Origin: Chara braunii
Taxonomy: Eukaryota > Streptophyta > Charophyceae > Charales > Characeae
Assembly (NCBI GenBank): GCA_003427395.1
Contig: BFEA01000210.1
Span: 1,304,467 to 1,324,789 of the forward strand
DNA length: 20,323 nt
Direction: 5' to 3'
Shown: piece by piece, positions 7,792 through 18,490 of the stretch
Position numbering within the stretch: the first letter of the stretch is position 1
How the letters are laid out: every line of letters begins with the position of its first letter
The notes under the pieces: generated by a model
Told to the model about the DNA's origin: nothing
Database searches by the model: none
What the model saw: the letters and a program-made list of their open reading frames with translations, nothing else
Translations under genes and position numbers: made by a program

Positions 7792-10051
7792 ATGGAAGTA
7801 GAGGAGGGGCCAGAGGAGAGTCCCCCGACGAACCCAATGAACTTCTCGGACATGGAAGAGCATACTCGACAATCTATTGGCCAATGCTATGATGATGGGG
7901 TTTTCCAGATCGCGGCGAATCTATCAGAGGTAGTGATTGACGACAAGGGGAAACGGTTTGTAGTGAATGAGTCGCTAGATGAGGGGTAAGGACTACTCTG
8001 TCACCCTGAAACCCTGGATGACGAAACAGGAATTGAAGGAAGTGAAGTTAAGGGAGGCAGAGAGTAACTTTTGGATAGTCGCATTGAGGGTACCTCTGGA
8101 GGCAATGTACTACGTTCCCTCGGCGGTGGAGGGACTGATCGGAGGTGTAAAGTTCATGCACCCCCCGGAAGCAGATAGATCAAAACCTAAGCTAATGAAC
8201 GTGAAGTTAGACATGGATTCTCAGGCTAGGTTTAGAGTTGAGGATCAGCTGGTGATCGAGTCCCCGAAAGGAGAGGTGTGGAAGGTTGACGTGGCAGCCC
8301 CTTTTTCAGACTGGTGTCGGAAGTGCCATTGGTACTTCCATACAGAAGATAACTGCCCTAGACTGACAGGAGAAGGCAGACCCAGGAGACAGTGGGCCAA
8401 TTCGAGACTCCCGAAGCAGGAAGGTCGTACTCAGCACGGTGGAAATGGGGCGCAGGCGATTCCTTCAGTAGGACAACAACAACAACAACTACAACAGCAA
8501 CATCAACAACAACAACAACAACAACAGCATCTTCAGCAGTAGCAGCAGCATCAGCAGCAACAACAACACCATCAGCAGCCACCCCATTCACAGTCACATC
8601 CTCAGCAAGCTCTCCAGCAGATGGCGAGCGGTCCTCCTCAGCCATCTGCGTGCAGACCTGCGACTGGACTTCAACCGAATGCAGGCCCAGCAATTACTTC
8701 AGTCTGCTTCCCACGGCCAGGAACAACGCAACAAGGGCATGATCTGAGGGCAGGAAGTCTCCACTCTCAGTACTTACAACCAGTGCTTCCTCCTCCACTG
8801 GGTAGCTCCCTTATGCCTACCTGGTATCAGCAATCCGGAAGTCCGTTCGCAACCTCTCAAATCTTTCACCCGCAGCCGGTGATAGGCCAGCAGTGCCTAC
8901 AGGGAGGCCCGGGGAGTAACCAAGCTCAACTCTACTCTTGCCCGGTTGATGGAGGGGTGGCGGAGTTTTTTGGTTCGCAGATGGGCCAGCAGGCCTACCC
9001 AACCTGCCTTCCATATGGTGAAAGATTCCCTATTGTGGTTGGCCAGCAGATCACCGGAGGTGATTGGAGGCAAGCTTCCTCGCATCACAACAGCCAACGG
9101 CGGGGAAGTTCGTATCGCTCCCCTCAACCAGGAGACAAGTCAGCACTCAAGGGAGTAGCGGCGTCAGGTTCGAGGTTACAGGGCCTGAGCTCAAGGGTGA
9201 GGGAGAGGGACTTGGGGAGGGAGAGCTCCCTTCTCTCGATTCACTCTAACTCAAAAGTGGAAATGGGCAGTGAACTGGTTGGTGATGATCCAGCCTTGCT
9301 AGGGTCCGGTTTCCTGCAGGCCGAAAGATCATAATCTTCTACGGGAAGTTCGGCTGAAGCTTCGAGAGGAAGGGTGGCGGCATCAGACACCACGAGTAAA
9401 AGGGGATATAGAAGGACCCTCCCGATCAAGAGAAGATTGGCCCCCCTGGTGTGTACAGTAATGGAAGGAGCCCCTGTCTTTTTGGGGAAGATGCACCTTG
9501 ATGGCAGTCTCTATCTGCCTTCGGTACCGACTTAGAGAACTCCTCTACCTGGAGAGATCATCACGAGGACTAAGTACCTGTACGGCGATGCCTTTCCGCT
9601 GCGGATTATCCCGAGCTCTGTGATGGCCAATTGTCAGGTGCCACTAGACAATAAAATAGCTAAATTTTATTTCCCCTGTCTAGATGCTCGGATAGACGAA
9701 GCTACGACCGATGCTCTGTTCCAGGCGGGAGTTCGGTAGTTCAAGTTGGAAGGGATAAGAGAGCAAAATAGCCACGAGTTGGAAACGATTGAGTTGGCGC
9801 AAGATGTCTCAGACCTGCTGCTGTTGCAACTCAATACCTCTTTACCTACTGAGAAGAATCTGCATTCGAGGTTTTTGGGGGACTCCTTTGTAGCTGGGTG
9901 GAGAACCCCTTCTCACTCTGCACAGTCCCGGGGCTCAGGGAGCAGAAGTTCGATGCATCAATCTCCTGCGGCAGAACAGCGTAGGTGGGGGGACGACCAG
10001 TCAGATTCCCGCATTCCAAATCAAGAGGATGAAGCCCAGAATCATGGTTAA
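7792..10051 (+). pseudogene. LINE ORF1: gag-like protein with CCHC knuckle, broken
   Basis: In a working element this protein would coat the LINE RNA. Translation from the ATG at 7792 (MEVEEGPEES) gives an acidic N-terminus, then shifts frame near 7980 into a DUF4283-like stretch (WMTKQELK, NFWIVALRVPLEAMYY, about 8010-8300). This ends in a perfect knuckle C-x2-C-x4-H-x4-C (CRKCHWYFHTEDNC, 8315-8356). A Gln-rich linker coded by CAA/CAG repeats follows (about 8476-8580). The rest stays in one frame to the TAA at 10049-10051, interrupted by TAG 8540-8542, TAA 9332-9334, TAG 9533-9535 and TAG 9737-9739. The first of these falls in the CAG run, so CAG to TAG is the simple explanation. The C-terminal third (CTVMEGAPVFLGKMHLDG and following) is not one I recognise. 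Its end overlaps the start of ORF2 by eight bases. The domain name is by resemblance; no search was run. Confidence 0.75.
8476..8580 (+). repeat. CAA/CAG trinucleotide tract coding polyGln
   Basis: An imperfect (CAR)n stretch with His codons lies inside LINE ORF1, just after the zinc knuckle. It contains the in-frame TAG at 8540-8542. Confidence 0.85.
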
Positions 10052-13000
10052 GTTATGTTTGGCAACTTGGAATGTGAGAGGGTTGGGGGACAAGTCGGGG
10101 AAGGCTAAGCGGAAGAGAGTGAAGACCTGGATGTTCGATCGGAAGGTTGATTGCCTATGTATCCAGGAATCCAAGCTAGACGAGGCAAAGCTGGAGAAAA
10201 TGGAGCGCCGGTGGGACGGCCCGCAAGTGTGGTCACCAGCCCAGGGGACTAGAGGGGGGTTGGGGATTCTGATTCATAAGAATGGGCGGTCCCAGATTGT
10301 GGACTCAGAAGTGGACATATGGTGTAGGTGGGCCTGGGTGCGGCTGCACACAAGTTCCTTGGATTGGACGCTTATGACAGTGTACGCACCGCCATACCCT
10401 GCTGCTAGAGCTGTTTTTCGATAACATAAGGGGGAGCATTCCTGACACAGACAACCTGGGGATTACTGGGGACTGGAATGTCTCCCTAGTTGAGGCTGCA
10501 AGGGAGGGCACATACAGCGGGGAGGAAGGATGCTTGTGCCCTATTGGACCTGATGCAGGTGAAGGGATTATCTGACCCATTTAGGGCACTCAACCCTGAC
10601 GAGGCAGGATACACGTGGTTTTCTAATGTGACGAAAGACAGCGGAGAGATCACGAGAAGGAGGTTAGACTTTTTTTTGGTTGGCAGGACGCTGTTGCAGG
10701 TAGTTACACAAGTGAAGCAGGTCTCGAACCCAATGTCTGACCATAAGCCGGTGTTGGCAGATCTGGTTACAGCAAGATCAGAAGAGAGAGGGAGGGGCTA
10801 TTTCAAATTGAATTCCAGGAACCTGGAGGAACCTGGCCTACGAGATTGGGTAGCAAACCACATGGAGGCCTGGCACTTGGCCAGGGGGGATTTTGAGTCG
10901 GCAGCTGACTGGTTGGACGGGGGCACAACCATTATCTCGGGGGTCCTCAATATGTGCTCTAGAATCCTGGCCAGGGAAAGGAATAGAGAGGAGGAGCATT
11001 GCAAGAGAAGAGTGGAGGAAGCAGAAAGAAGGCTGGAGCAGCACCCCATCTCTGAACTGGTGTGGGCGGCAGAAAGAGAGAAGAGAATGGCGGCTTGAGA
11101 GAAGCTGCAAATCGATCGTCAGGCCAGGTGGGAGGAGAACTTGAAGGTCAAAGGTATCATAGTGCAAGATAAACTATCGAAGGAAAATTTTCGGAGGCTG
11201 CTTCCAAGTTACTCCTTCCTCCAGGTTGTCCAGCTCAACCACCCTTTCGACGTCGCGGCCCCATCGGTGAGCTCCCCCGGGGGTATCCTAGAGTATGCTA
11301 GGTTGTACTATTCGGACATATTGACGTCTAGGAGGCCTTGGGAGGAAGTGAACAGTGATCTCTCTTTGGAACTAGATATGTGGGAGGATACGGAAGTCTC
11401 CGTAGTCCCAGCAGAGAGTCTGAGCCTGGACAGACCTGTTTCCTTTGAGGAATTGCAGCACACTTTGGCCGTCATGTTGTAGGACCAGCCCTGGTCGAAG
11501 TCTACAATAAGGTGCTGATAGGGGAAAAGCTGGGGATCTGATGACATTTGGGGTTATCTTTGTAATGTTCAAAAAAGGAGATAAATCCAACACCAGGAAC
11601 TACCGGCCTATCTCGGTACTGAACGTGGGCTACAAGTTGCTGGCAAAGACTCTGGCGCTACGACTAGGAAGGGTCCTGCCGAAGCTAGTGGAGCGTAATC
11701 AGGGGGCCTTCGTGCAAGGAAGGTCGATTTTTGTAAATATCCTAATGGCAATAGAAAGCATTGAGGTGATCAGCGATGAGAATCTGAACCTGGCAGTCCT
11801 CCTGTTGGACATGAAGAAGGCCTACGACAGGGTTGGGTGGCCATTTGTGTTAACTACCCTAAAGAAGATGGGCTTTGGGCAAGGTTTTTGTAGGTGGGTG
11901 GTGTCCATGTACACAACGGCAGAATCGGCGGTGCAGGTCAACGGTCATCTGTCTAACCCCTTTCATCTGTCTCGCTCGCTCAGGCAGGGCTGCCCCCTGG
12001 CCCCCCTTCTCTTCGTGTTGTAGCTGGAGGTTCCCTTGAACAGAATTCGGAAACACCCTAGGATCCGCGGCTTGCAGATATCCAGCAACAGGGAGTGCAA
12101 GGTCAAGGCTTTGGCGGATGACCTGTTCCTGATTTCGGAGAACTCCGTGGAATCCTTGATGGCGGTGAAGGAAGTCCTGCTGGAATATTCGCAGCTGTCG
12201 GAGGCTCTGGTTAATTGGAATAAGTCGGTCTTTCTTCACCCATAAGACTTCTCTTTAAGTGTGGAGTGGGGTATGGTGAGAGTTGATCTGGAGAAGGGGG
12301 AACAGTTCCTAGGGGTGTTGGTTAGTACGCAGGTAATGGGAATGGCACAGGGAATGGTCCTGCAGCAACGAGTTTCAGCAAAACTGCAGCTGTGGGGTTC
12401 GGCTTGGCACCTCTCGTTATTTGGAAGAGCGATGGTCATAAACATCGCCTTGTTTTCCTTGATCTCCTTTGTGGGAAGAGTGAGGGAACTGGGGGGGAGC
12501 TCCTTGTCTGCAATCAAGAGATTAGCGACTCGTTTTTTGTGGAAACCAAAGGCGAGAGGAGAAGAGGGCGCCTTGATTAAGCTGGTCTGGGAATTAACCA
12601 CCTATTCAAAAGACCAAGGGGGCTTGGGCTTGGTGGACCCACAGAGGAAAAACCAGGCTCAACTGCGGAACTAGCTGGTGAAGGTGGCCATGGCCGAAGT
12701 GAAGAAAGACTGGATTTTACTGGCTGAACGCTTACTCCAAGGACAGTGGCAGTTATGCAGAGGAGAAGATGTCTGGTTGTGTTTTTTTATGAAGTCCTTC
12801 CTCCGGAGGAAGCTGCGCTTTCTGGGACCCAGTGCGAAGGGCCTGGCTGAAGCATCTTCCAGACGTCCGTACTCCGCCACATACGAAACAGGAAGTGCTG
12901 GCGCAGGTTTTGTTCGAGAATCCCCTGATCCTGGACGCGAATGGGAACCAGTTTTCAGCTGGACATGAGGCCAGTGCCTTCGACCATTCGTGGATTAAAA

Positions 13001-13756
13001 AGGGAGTGGTGAGAGTGGCCGATCTCTGGTCAGACATTCTGGGTTCCTAGAAGCCGTTGCATGAGGTACAGATCCCCCTCCATGGTCTCTGGAGAGTGGA
13101 AGAAAATTGGGATCTGATTATGCAGACCATCCCAGAGGATTGGCGGACTCTGCTTGGGCCTGAGGGGCTAGACCACCTGGGACATGGTATGCCTCTGAGC
13201 CAGGCTCGTCCCATGAGGAAGTTTGGAAGGTGCTCGGTCTAACAGATTGTGGATTTAGGCAAGTCCAGGAATGACGCAGAGAGGGTCCCTCTGGGCTCCT
13301 ACAACTGATAGGAGAGAAGGTGATCTTGCAGTGGACAAATCCGCCGCAGATAAGATTAGTGGAAGAGCGGGACAAAAGAGGCCGCATCAAGTCAGTGGTT
13401 TGGATAGGGAATGCCCCACTAATTCCCTGTCAATTGACCCCAGAGCGTGGGGCTGGAGTGAAGGTAAGCCTACCTCTGTTTCTCCCGAGAGATTTGATCT
13501 GGCCTCCTATACAGTCAAGGAGTCGTATAGGTTATCGGACACAAGTACCAAGTCACCCACGGTAGTGGCGATCTCCAGATGGAGCTTAGTCTTACAGTTG
13601 GACCTTCAAGACAACGCAGAGGATTTCAAAAAACTGTGGCAGGTACTCGAGCTCATACCCGATAGGAAGCAGGCAAGCATTCTTTGGCTAATCTCTCTAT
13701 TCATCACTCCCTCGGCGGTATGGCTGAGTGGCAGGGGTGTTATGAACTTGGTTGTC
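10044..13756 (+). pseudogene. LINE ORF2: endonuclease and reverse transcriptase, broken
   Basis: This protein would nick target DNA and copy LINE RNA in place. The endonuclease shows ATWNVRG (Asn 10071-10073), IQESK (Glu 10167-10169), VYAPP, GDWN (Asp 10471-10473) and SDHKPV (Asp 10739-10741), though two frameshifts (about 10405 and 10490) split it. The RT shows NYRPISVLN, LLDMKKAYDRV (Asp 11808-11810), RQGCPLAPLLF and ADD (12114-12122), then GGLGLVDP and the start of the zf-RVT region (ILWLISLFITPSAVWL). In-frame stops are TGA 11096-11098, TAG 12021-12023, TAA 12243-12245, TAG 12672-12674 and TAG 13048-13050. At 11481 the sequence jumps from LAVML to GPALVEVYNKVL, losing the conserved finger region that normally carries a PGxDG-like motif. 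Further shifts lie near 11540, 12820 and 13210. I chose ATG 10044; an in-frame ATG at 10029 is also possible. Confidence 0.85.
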
Positions 13757-14823
13757 TGACGAATTTTTCTCGCCACTCACACACAGACAGTCTCACACAT
13801 GCCTATACATGCATAAGAGAAGGGGAGAGAGGAGACAAAGTCCAAACTGCACACAGGTGTAGATAAGCAGCAGGAGACAAACATGCACAGCTGGGGAGAA
13901 AACACGCAGTGTTTCTCACTCTCTGACACAACTCCCAACAACCAATCACAAGAAAGAAGCTGCGAAGATCACAATTGAATTAACACCGATGATGAGCCAC
14001 TCACACAATTATCGTAACAGAGTTTGTTCCGGTATCTCGCCAGACTCAGAACTCACACCCCACTCTCTATCCTACACCCAGTTAGTAGCGCTGCATCATA
14101 ACAGCCTCCCAGAGGTCAGCGCTAACCACCCTGATGAAGAACAGGTCCTGCGATGAAGTCTTCAGTGCCGATGGACAACTCTGACGAAGGAACAGGCAGC
14201 TATGGCTGCCACCACCCACGAACAACCACTGTAGAGCCTCGATACAACCCGGCCATACGCAGATACCCCCAGGGGTAGATGCGCTGAGGATGCCTCCGCT
14301 ATGGCAGACTCAGAGAGGGCCGACTATGGCTGCTGTCACGGTGCGTCTCAGGATGCCGCCTCCAGACCAACACCGCCACCAACTTGCTTGGCTTCTCCAA
14401 CGCTGCTTCGCGAGAACTGAACTGCCAAAAAGTCCTGAACCGATGGGCCTAACCTATCTATAGACTCTCTAGACCTAGACCGGACTGACTGACCGAACGG
14501 TACCGTTGCTGTTTCGGCCTCTCGGCCTCTACCAGACCCGACTATAGGCTATAGGACCGTTTGGCAACATAGGCCGCTTAGGGCCTGTCTGTCCTAGGGG
14601 TAGCCCGGGCCTGCTATAGGCAGTTAGGGTAGCTGTAGGAATTCGGGTTCATACTGGGCCTGTATTTTCCCAGATTTGCAGATCTGTCCCTCACGAATTT
14701 CCTTACAGGCAGGTCTCTCGGTTAGCCCTCAGCCAAACAAAATTGTGAATTTAACCCTACAGGTTAGTGTACAGCCTCGCAGTCAATCTCGGCAGCAGAA
14801 ATCAGCAAGTCATTGCAGGCTTA
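13757..14823 (-). repeat. Putative 3' LTR of the gypsy element
   Basis: This is non-coding sequence between a candidate polypurine tract and the junction with the LINE. In element orientation it ends GAAAAATTCGTCA, a canonical CA end exactly where LINE coding stops. Its length (about 1,070 nt) is ordinary for a plant gypsy LTR. The inner start is uncertain: the base after the tract reads TAAGCC rather than TG, and another candidate start TGTAAGG lies at about 14707. There is no second LTR in the window for comparison. Confidence 0.4.
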
Positions 14824-14831
14824 CCCTCCCC
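14824..14831 (-). promoter_or_regulatory. Candidate polypurine tract (GGGGAGGG)
   Basis: In element orientation GGGGAGGG lies about 60 nt after the pol stop codon, where plus-strand priming purines are expected just before the 3' LTR. The assignment rests on position and composition only. Confidence 0.35.
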
Positions 14832-14889
14832 GGGAGCGAGGACCTCTGAGCTAAGGGTGCAGGCGAGGTGAACGGCGAAGGTTACCCTT

Positions 14890-17800
14890 CTAAGCCGCTT
14901 CATACCGCAAGACAATGGACTTTGCTGTCTTGATCAGGTCTCTTCTGTAGAACCACCGGTTCTCAGAAGGGGGCTGAAAAGCAAGTCTGACAAGATACTG
15001 TCGGTCGGGGCCTGTGCCCCACTCATCCTTAATCCGGTCAATGTCATATCCCTTGCCAGGGATTGGTGGATCGAATTGAGGGGGCCGGTCTGGGAATGCA
15101 TCAGTTGGCGTAAAAGGCAACAGCTTGGATGCATAGAAGACCGGATAGGTACGTAGATGCAGCGGGACGTCGATAACATACGACGGACCGAAGGGATCAG
15201 CGCCCACTGTATCTAGGACCTACCACAGACCCAAGTAGCGTGGCAACAGCTTGGGGGAGATATCCTCCGCCCTCGACAGCTCAGAGCTGGCCACCCAGAC
15301 ATGGTCACCAGTGCGGATGGAGGAAGGCCGCCTGTGGCGATTGGCTTGTTCAATCATAGACTTTTGGGCTTTGAACAAGTTCGCACGGACTCTTTCCACA
15401 TCTAGACGATATCGTCTGGCGAACTCTGCTGTGCCTGGTGTCAGATCAGGCTTAGCCTTATCGATGACGTCATCGAGAGGCTGGCGTGGTTCGCGTCCCC
15501 AGTGTAACCGGTAGGGACTGAACCCTGTCGAGGAGTAGACAGACATGTTATACATGAGTTGTGCCCTCGCTAAGTGAAGATCCCAGTCCTGTTGATCTGG
15601 AGAGATGAGAGGACGCAGCAGCTGGAATAAAACTTGGTTCATCACCTCAGCCAAACCATTGGCTTCAGGATGATGACCAAAAGTCATGTCCAGTCATGAG
15701 TGCAGATAGTCCTTGCAGTAGGACTGCCACTCATCGCTGCAAAATCTGGGGTCCCGATCACTGACTATAGAGGTGGGTGGTCCATGGTGTGTGACCCACC
15801 TCTCAGAGAAGGCTGCTCTCACAGTCGGTACTCTAGCTACCTCTGGCAAGGGGATGAATTCTGCGTATTTGGAGAACCTGTCCACGAAGACCATAACCTG
15901 ATGCATGCCACGAGGGGTGGTCTTGCCTAGATCTATGAAGTCTATCGACACAGATTCAGCAGGGCCATCAGGTATGGGTAAGGGTTTGAGCAGTCCCAAA
16001 GGAGGTTTACGCTGAACCTTGTTCCTTTGGCAAAGCTCACAGGTGTCCACATAACGCAGCATATCACTCCGCATCTCCTTCCAGAAGAAGCGCTGCGACA
16101 GGGCTGCATAAGACTTTAGGAACCCGAAATGTCCACGGGCATCATGACACTCTGACATCAGCAGTGTTCTGAGCCGCTGGTCCTGGGGAATGCACGAGCG
16201 CTCCTCACCTCTGCTGCAAGTATACAGCAGGCCTGAACTCAGAGCATAGCCTGGTTCAGAGTTAGGATCTGCTTGCAGATTCCTGACAATGGGCCCGAAA
16301 GTCTCGTCCTGAGGCACTAGACGAGCAATGGTCTGACGGGTCTCCTCCCTAAAGGAGTGAGTAGAGGAAATCAACGCAAAAGAGTCAGGCCTATGAGAGA
16401 GGGCATCTGCTACCTTGTTGTAGCAGCCCTTCTTGTGCTTCAGTTCAAAGTCAAACATGTCAATGAAATTAATGTATCGTGCCAACTTATCATTCAACTC
16501 TCCCTGGGACTTCATCCACTGCAGAGTGGAGTGATTTGAAAAGATCTTGAAGTGCCTGCCCAGAAGAAAGTGCTTTCAATGTTTTAGGGCACAGACAAGA
16601 GCATATAGCTTTTTCTCGTAGGTTGAGTCCTGAAGCTTTTGGGTCTTGATTTTCTTACTCATGAACTCTACAGGCCGTAGACCATTCCCATCATCCTGCT
16701 GAAGAACTGCCCCAATGCCATACTGACTAGCGTCAGTGGTCAGGATGAATGGCAGAGTGGGGTCAGGTAAACTTCAGTACAGGCGCACGAGTCAAGACCT
16801 TCTTAAGTCGTGTGAAGGCCAGCTGACAGTGGAGGGACCAAAAAAAGGGAGTGTCCTTCTTTGTTAGGTTAGTCAGGGGTACAGCAGAAAAGTTCCTGAC
16901 AAACTTTCTGTATTAGGAGGCCAAACCCATGAAGGACCGGACATCCCTCACTGTCTGAGGCTGAGGCCACTCCTGAATAGCAGCAATCTTGGCCGCTTCA
17001 GGAGCCAGACCATCTCCAGAGATTACATGACCCAGATAGATGACAGAGGGAACTCCAAAAAATGACTTCTCTCTGTTGATCTTGTACTAGCTGTCACGTA
17101 ACGATTGAAGGACAACAGCCAAGTGCTCCGCATGTTCCCTGGCAGTTTTGCTGAATACCAGGATATCATTCAGGTAGACAACCATGAACTTGTTCAGGTA
17201 AGGCCTGAAGATGCGGTGCATCTCTGTCTGGAAGGTGCCTGGGGCATTGCAAAGTCCAAATGGCATGACCATGAACTCATAAGTCCCGTACCAGGTCTTG
17301 AAGGCTGTCTTGTAGACATCCTCCTCTGCCATCTCAATCTGGTGGTAGCCAGATTTGAGGTCGACTTTGTTGAACACTGTGCATCCCTGCACCATGTCCA
17401 GGAGGTCATCCTAGGAAGTGGCTCGGTACTCTTCCTGGCGATCTTGTTGAGATCCCTGTAGTCAATGCACATCCTGAACTCGCCGTTCCCTTTGGGGACA
17501 AAGAGAACAGGTGCACCGAACTCAGATGTGCTGGGTCTGATCCAGCCTTTGCTGGTCAGGGTCTCAAGCTGCTTTCTGAGTTCCTCAAGCTCAGCAGGGG
17601 ACATCCTGTAGATGCGGCCCTTGGGAGGAACCGCTCCAGGCAGCAGCTCGATGTGGTGCTTGGTTGGCCGGTTGGGTAACCCAGAGGGCTCCTGCATCAG
17701 ATCAGCATACTGGTCTACCACCTGCTGTATTTGAGGAGGACAGGAAACAGGGGGAGCATCTGTTTGCTTGACCAGAGCCATGAATAAACACTCATGGTGG

Positions 17801-18490
17801 TACTGGCGAGAGAGAGCATGAAACTCCCTCGCTCTCAAGCAGTAGCAGGAGGTCTTAGGGTGGTGATCAGCAGCAATCATGCATTGCTGATACACACCCT
17901 GGCTGTCTTGTAGTTCAACTCTGGGGATCTGTCGGTCGATCATAGGGTTGACTGCCCTCAACCACTGCATGGAGAACACCAACTCAAAGGGAAGCTCAGG
18001 GAAGACATAAAAGTTCAGACTATGTCTGACTTTCCCAGCAGTATCGAAGGTCACAGGAATGCCCTTAACCTTCTCCCTGATGGTGAGTACTGTAGAGTCA
18101 CCAATCCGCACCTGCAGCGGCTGCTGCAGCTGCTGAACTTTCATACCCAGGCGCAACTTTTTAACTGCACTGGGAGATATGAAGTTTCTGGTGGCCCCAC
18201 AGTCCAACAACCCAGTGATCCTGGTGCTGTTGATCAGTGGCCGAAGCATGATGAGTTCAGACTTGCTCTTCTTCTGTTCTTTCAGATGAAAGAAGAAGGC
18301 AGCAATAAACTAAGGTTCATCCTGCCTCGGGTCCTGATCCGGATCAGGATCCTCATAACAGAAGGATGTTGCCCGCGCAGTCCCCAAATCATCAACATCA
18401 CAAACGGTCTCAACTGAAACAGTTGCAGATTCATCTACTGGGGTAGATGAAAGTGCAGCACAGGGGGAACCGCAGTCCCCAGGGTCTGTT
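14890..18490 (-). pseudogene. Gypsy pol: protease, RT, RNase H, integrase, chromodomain-like; broken
   Basis: Minus strand. The protease has [12 protein letters not shown] (about 18210-18175), with Cys at the usual Ser/Thr of the D-S/T-G box. RT shows [12 protein letters not shown], then after a shift near 17412 [26 protein letters not shown] and YLND (17176-17165), where the family has YLDD. RNase H keeps TTDAS (Asp 16734-16732), but the usual Glu is Lys (16611-16609) and the Asp of the DH box is Asn (16536-16534). Integrase has complete HHCC (His at 16144-16146 and 16129-16131, CELC about 16041-16030) and the D, D, E triad (15942-15940, 15759-15757, 15648-15646). The end (YDIDRIKDEW...NRWFYRRDLIKTA) resembles a chromodomain. 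Stops: TAG 18312-18310, TAG 17089-17087, TAA 16915-16913, TGA 16578-16576, TGA 15696-15694, TAG 15222-15220. Another shift lies near 16773. Confidence 0.85.

Larger units (their letters stand above)
7792..13756 (+). mobile_element. Degraded plant-type LINE (non-LTR retrotransposon)
   Basis: Two consecutive, partly overlapping coding regions are present: an RNA-binding ORF1 with a CCHC knuckle, and an ORF2 with an apurinic-like endonuclease, reverse transcriptase and the beginning of a zf-RVT tail. This is the layout of plant L1-type LINEs. The element is dead: about nine in-frame stops, frameshifts near 7980, 10405, 10490, 11540, 12820 and 13210, and a deletion at 11481. Coding sequence stops abruptly at 13756, where a minus-strand gypsy element begins. 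The missing 3' part of this family can be seen in the minus-strand copy at 529-1124. I did not find its 5' end, and the 5' UTR may reach further left than given. Confidence 0.85.

Noticed and set aside
8358-8742. Val-rich minus-strand and Thr-rich plus-strand frames
   Set aside because: They are shadows of the CAA/CAG tract in LINE ORF1.
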